NCBI GenBank assembly: GCA_017979445.1
Contig: CM030717.1
Location: 23,237,288-23,301,287, forward strand
Direction of reading: 5' to 3'
Length of the DNA stretch: 64,000 nucleotides
DNA from: Akebia trifoliata
Lineage: Eukaryota > Streptophyta > Magnoliopsida > Ranunculales > Lardizabalaceae
Of this stretch, positions 61,076 to 64,000 are shown one piece after another (the stretch's first letter is position 1; each line of letters begins with the position of its first letter). The notes below the pieces were generated by a model, which worked only from the letters and a program-made list of their open reading frames with translations, was not told the DNA's origin and did no database searches. A program made the position numbers and the translations under genes.

Positions 61076-61920
61076 GCTTTTTATGTTGTTTTAATTCCAT
61101 GTAATTCTGATTCAAAAGTAATTTATTTTCTTGTTTTCTTTACAACTTAAGAGCTAGAGAATAAACCCTCTACAGGTGATCTTCTCTTTTTAAGCCTATG
61201 CATACATACAAGACATGCATAACTTCCAAAAGACTATAAGCTAAGGTGTAGGTTCCTATAAATCTATAGTTAACTCTTAAAGTCAACAAAAATATTCATA
61301 ATGGACAACATCTTTATGCATAAGGTCTTGGTTTTACTAAGGTCTTGTTCAATTTATGAACACCACCTATATATCAAACCAACAAATAAAGACTACTAAG
61401 GGAGCACATAAGTAGAAAATAGTGCTTGAGGGCTCAAGATGGTGAAATCCAAGTGGATTTTAATTCAAGTCCCAAGCCCATAAAAATCTAGCAAGCACCT
61501 ACTTCTAGTAGTGGCTTCCTCATTACCTTTTTTGCTTCATGTTTGCAAACGGAAGTATAGTTGATTTTCTCATAATTTCTCTATAATTCCCTCTATCTTC
61601 AAAGCCCAAAAAAATAATTTTTCATGCTTCATTTTATGGTTATGCCTTTGGTAACTATCAATGGATGGCAGGGATGAGGTGCCTAATACCTTACTTATCC
61701 CTCAATCAAACATCCTTACCTAGTCCCTAAGTAAACCTTCCCCCTAGTCTCTAAGTAAACCTTCCCCTTACCCATTGAAAGTGAGTTACTACAAGCCTAA
61801 AAGAATTCCAAAATTCATTTTGTGGTGTTATTCATACCCAAACTCCTTGAATGGTGGAGAGTCTGAAACCCTTTGTAGATGAGATCAAAACTCTAAAAAG
61901 TTTTGAGCCACGCATATCTA
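61076..61920 (+). mobile_element. Tat-type LTR copy 3, lower half
   Basis: Repeats the end region of copy 2: TTAACTCTTAAAGTCAACAAAA, GAGGTGCCTAATACCTTAC at about 61675, GAATGGTGGAGAGTCTG and GCCACGCATATCTA. It lacks the upper half. It is joined head to tail with copy 2 without an internal region. Confidence 0.6.
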
Positions 61921-62066
61921 TAGTAATATTAAGAAGAGTTTAGAAATTTTGAAATTGATCAAATAATTATGCAAAACTATCAATATCAAAATAAGCAAGA
62001 AAACAAAATGTACGAACCATAAATTCCATGATATATTATTTCTACAACCTACGCTCTGATACCACA
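61921..62066 (-). other. copia-type internal remnant with primer binding site
   Basis: The minus strand has TGGTATCAGAGCGTAGGTT at 62046-62064, a methionine-type PBS, two bases from the LTR end. Only about 140 bases of the leader remain before Tat sequence begins; the rest of the element is absent. Confidence 0.7.
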
Positions 62067-62639
62067 TGTTATATATTTTGTTATTCATAAAATATGCATT
62101 CAACATTCTATAATCTAATAGTTTAAAATCAAAAACATATATTTTCAAGAAACTAGCTATCATGCTTGTTCTATTGATCATATAAGTTTCAGAAGCGTAC
62201 CTTGAGCTATTGAAGTCGTGATCAATGTGATAATGAACTATACAATAATATGAGAACCCCTCTTTTGGTTCTTCACTTCTTTGATTACTAGACTCAACTT
62301 ATCCTCTCTCTCTATCATTTGCATCGATCAACATTTGCCTTTCTTGAAGGATTTAATGCCAATAACCTTAAAGTTTGTATCTATGGTTTGGCTTATTGGA
62401 CGTGCCTAATAGGTGTGTCAACCCATGCTTATATAGAGGAGAGTAGAGGGCCTAAAGTTTCTCTTTTAATAGGATTCCTTACAATTAAGATTTCCTATTA
62501 AATCATAATGAGGATTCCTTTACAAATCCAATAACCTAGGGTTTCCTTAATAATTGACAACTATAATTAAGAATCCAATTTTTGTAAAATACTTAAAGCC
62601 TGTAGGCCAATTGGGTCATCCCAAAATGTGAGTCTAACA
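62067..62639 (-). mobile_element. copia-type LTR (573 bp)
   Basis: On the plus strand it runs TGTTATATATTTTG to GAGTCTAACA; in element sense TGTTAGACTC...ATAACA. A TATA box CTATATAAGCATGGG lies on the minus strand at about 62428-62442. With the adjacent PBS it is the 5' LTR of a minus-strand element that is otherwise lost. The right flank is ATAAG; no matching left flank was found. Confidence 0.75.
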
Positions 62640-63340
62640 ATAAGCACTTCCCCAACTGGCACAACAAATTCTTAGCTAAGTCAAGGAACATATAAAGCAT
62701 TTGTAACATATTTATCATAAGTAAGCAACACCAAATGCTACTTTCTATTGCAAAAAACCTCTTGGATCAACCGAAATTGATAAACTATGAAGATTCAGAA
62801 AAAGAGAAAACAAACACAAGAGATTTACGTAGTTCAGCATGATTGCCAATGTCCACGAGCGCTGATGATAATTCTTTATTGATAAAAATTGTAAAAATAT
62901 AATTCAATTTTAGAATTTCAGAACTTGGAATATATTTGGTGTCTTAGGGTGAAACATGCATTTTCTAATGATGAAAAATGCCCCAGAAGTTGTATGGACG
63001 CTCATAAGTTATACAGTCCCAGAATCCTTATCGTGGGAGCCTGCGGCTTGCACACCCCCAGCTCAAGATACAGCTAAAAAATAACTCAAGTTTGGGCCAT
63101 AAACAAATACCTTTAACATAAAAGGGCACAATGGAACACCTTGATTACAAATTAAACTAGAGAGGCGAAGGGTAGGGAGGAGTAACCCGTGCTAGTTATA
63201 TTTATACCTAGCTTTCTTTTTCTTCATTAGGTAAGTAGAACTTGAACTGAAAATTTCCCAATTGAGACAGACAGCCATGTCTTAATAGAATTCATATAGA
63301 GAGAAATTAATAACACAGAAAACAGGTAAAATATGAACAT
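62640..63340. other. LTR-like fragment of unknown family
   Basis: ACAAGAGATTTACGTAGTTC with TTGCCAATGTCCACG near 62817-62860 resembles the U5 block of plant copia LTRs, also seen near 27625. No ends could be defined and there is no gene. Confidence 0.35.
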
Positions 63341-63704
63341 CTATACAATTTTGATAAAGAAAAGCCTTCTAATAGAGTTGCATTCGATAATATGAAACAC
63401 TAACAAAGATAAATATTTTTCAGCAAATCATGTAACAATTAGAAATCCACATAACCCTTCAACTAAATCAACAAATTTAACTCTGATTGTCTAATGAATA
63501 TAATAATAGGAAATTTTACCAAAGCATGCACTGAAAATCAAATAATTTCCAAAATGGAACACTATTGAACTTCATTCCGAAATTGGTAACTTACCGTATC
63601 GAAATTATTTTTTTACCAAAACGGTAAAAAAGATATGTACAGTAAATTGGTAAATTTTTATACCAAAAATACCCATTTTTGATATTTTTCTAAAACAAGT
63701 TCTT
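63341..63704. other. AT-rich non-coding DNA
   Basis: Nothing recognised except repeated GGTAA/TTACC motifs at 63583-63655, which could pair with each other. Confidence 0.4.
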
Positions 63705-63990
63705 AGTCAGTAGGATCTTCTTGACACTATTACCACACACACACACAAAAAAAAAAACTAATCACAAGTCAGGAGAATCTTGTTGACACTGAGTATTTTG
63801 TTTTTAATAAAAATGTTCTTTGTCAATGAGATCATTTTTATACTGTACAAAAAGAAATTATGATCTAATGTCAAGAGGATCATATTGACATTAAGTAATT
63901 TAATATATATATATATATAAAAGATCCTTTTGACAATATACAAAAGTAAATTCTGGCCTCATGTCAAGAAGATACTGTTGACATTAATTA
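63705..63990. repeat. hairpin-forming repeats at the window end
   Basis: Variants of TGTCAAGAGGATCATATTGACA occur at 63705, 63766, 63821 (half), 63869, 63923 (half) and 63962. Full forms have TGTCAA/TTGACA arms around a GATC-like core; two carry AGTCA and TGACACT instead. Spacing is about 45-60 bases. An (AC)n and an (AT)n tract lie between them. The array runs towards the window edge, so its full extent is unknown. Confidence 0.75.
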
Positions 63991-64000
63991 CTTTAAAAAA

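Overview
This window is plant nuclear DNA, most likely from a eudicot. It is AT-rich and built almost entirely of LTR retrotransposons of plant-only lineages (Tat, Athila and Tekay-like Ty3/gypsy; a Sirevirus-like Ty1/copia) plus one CACTA DNA transposon carrying fragments of plant genes. I found no intact host gene, rRNA, tRNA gene or CRISPR array. It reads like pericentromeric or other repeat-dense DNA. The species cannot be named from the sequence.

Layout. 1-2950 is a decayed Tat pol on the minus strand. 3060-4110 is a 32-bp minisatellite. 4391-6504 is a plus-strand Tat-type LTR and leader. 6505-46618 is an Athila tandem in which two internal regions share the LTR at 11648-12859. The second internal region (gag-PR-RT-RH-IN, plus strand) is split by two minus-strand insertions of one Tekay-like family. 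The first, 17294-40272 (flanks GATAC/GATAT), keeps only gag between 3.1-kb LTRs. The second, 40616-43641 (AGAGA/AGAGA), is a solo LTR. The first has itself received a solo LTR at 21636-25010 (AATTT/AATTT) and a 10.6-kb Sirevirus-like copia element at 27388-37951 (GATCG/GATCG). That copia element is the youngest-looking item, with near-identical LTRs, a met-type PBS, gag, protease, integrase, RT-RNase H and a third ORF in the env-like position. 46619-48661 is poorly resolved, perhaps the continued Tat leader and gag. 48665-53968 is a CACTA transposon (12 of 13 terminal bases matched, CAT duplication) containing minus-strand exons that read as nucleoporin GP210 and what looks like exon 1 of a plasma-membrane H+-ATPase. 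54181-61920 holds two and a half diverged Tat LTR copies, one split by a Tekay-like solo LTR at 57058-60508. 62053-62639 is a small copia-type LTR with its PBS. The window ends in hairpin-forming repeats.

How the parts relate. No pathway is encoded; the structure records successive insertion: Athila (probably into a Tat element), then Tekay-like LTR elements, then the copia element and further solo LTRs. The most unusual signal is an array of short palindromes of the form TCGGTGGNACCGA. It occurs in both LTRs of the copia element, again inside it before the third ORF, and in two LTRs of the unrelated Tekay-like family, each LTR array starting 20-53 bp from a CTTATA sequence. The second is the chimeric gene-fragment cargo of the CACTA element. 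All calls are by eye; divergences and homologies were not computed.
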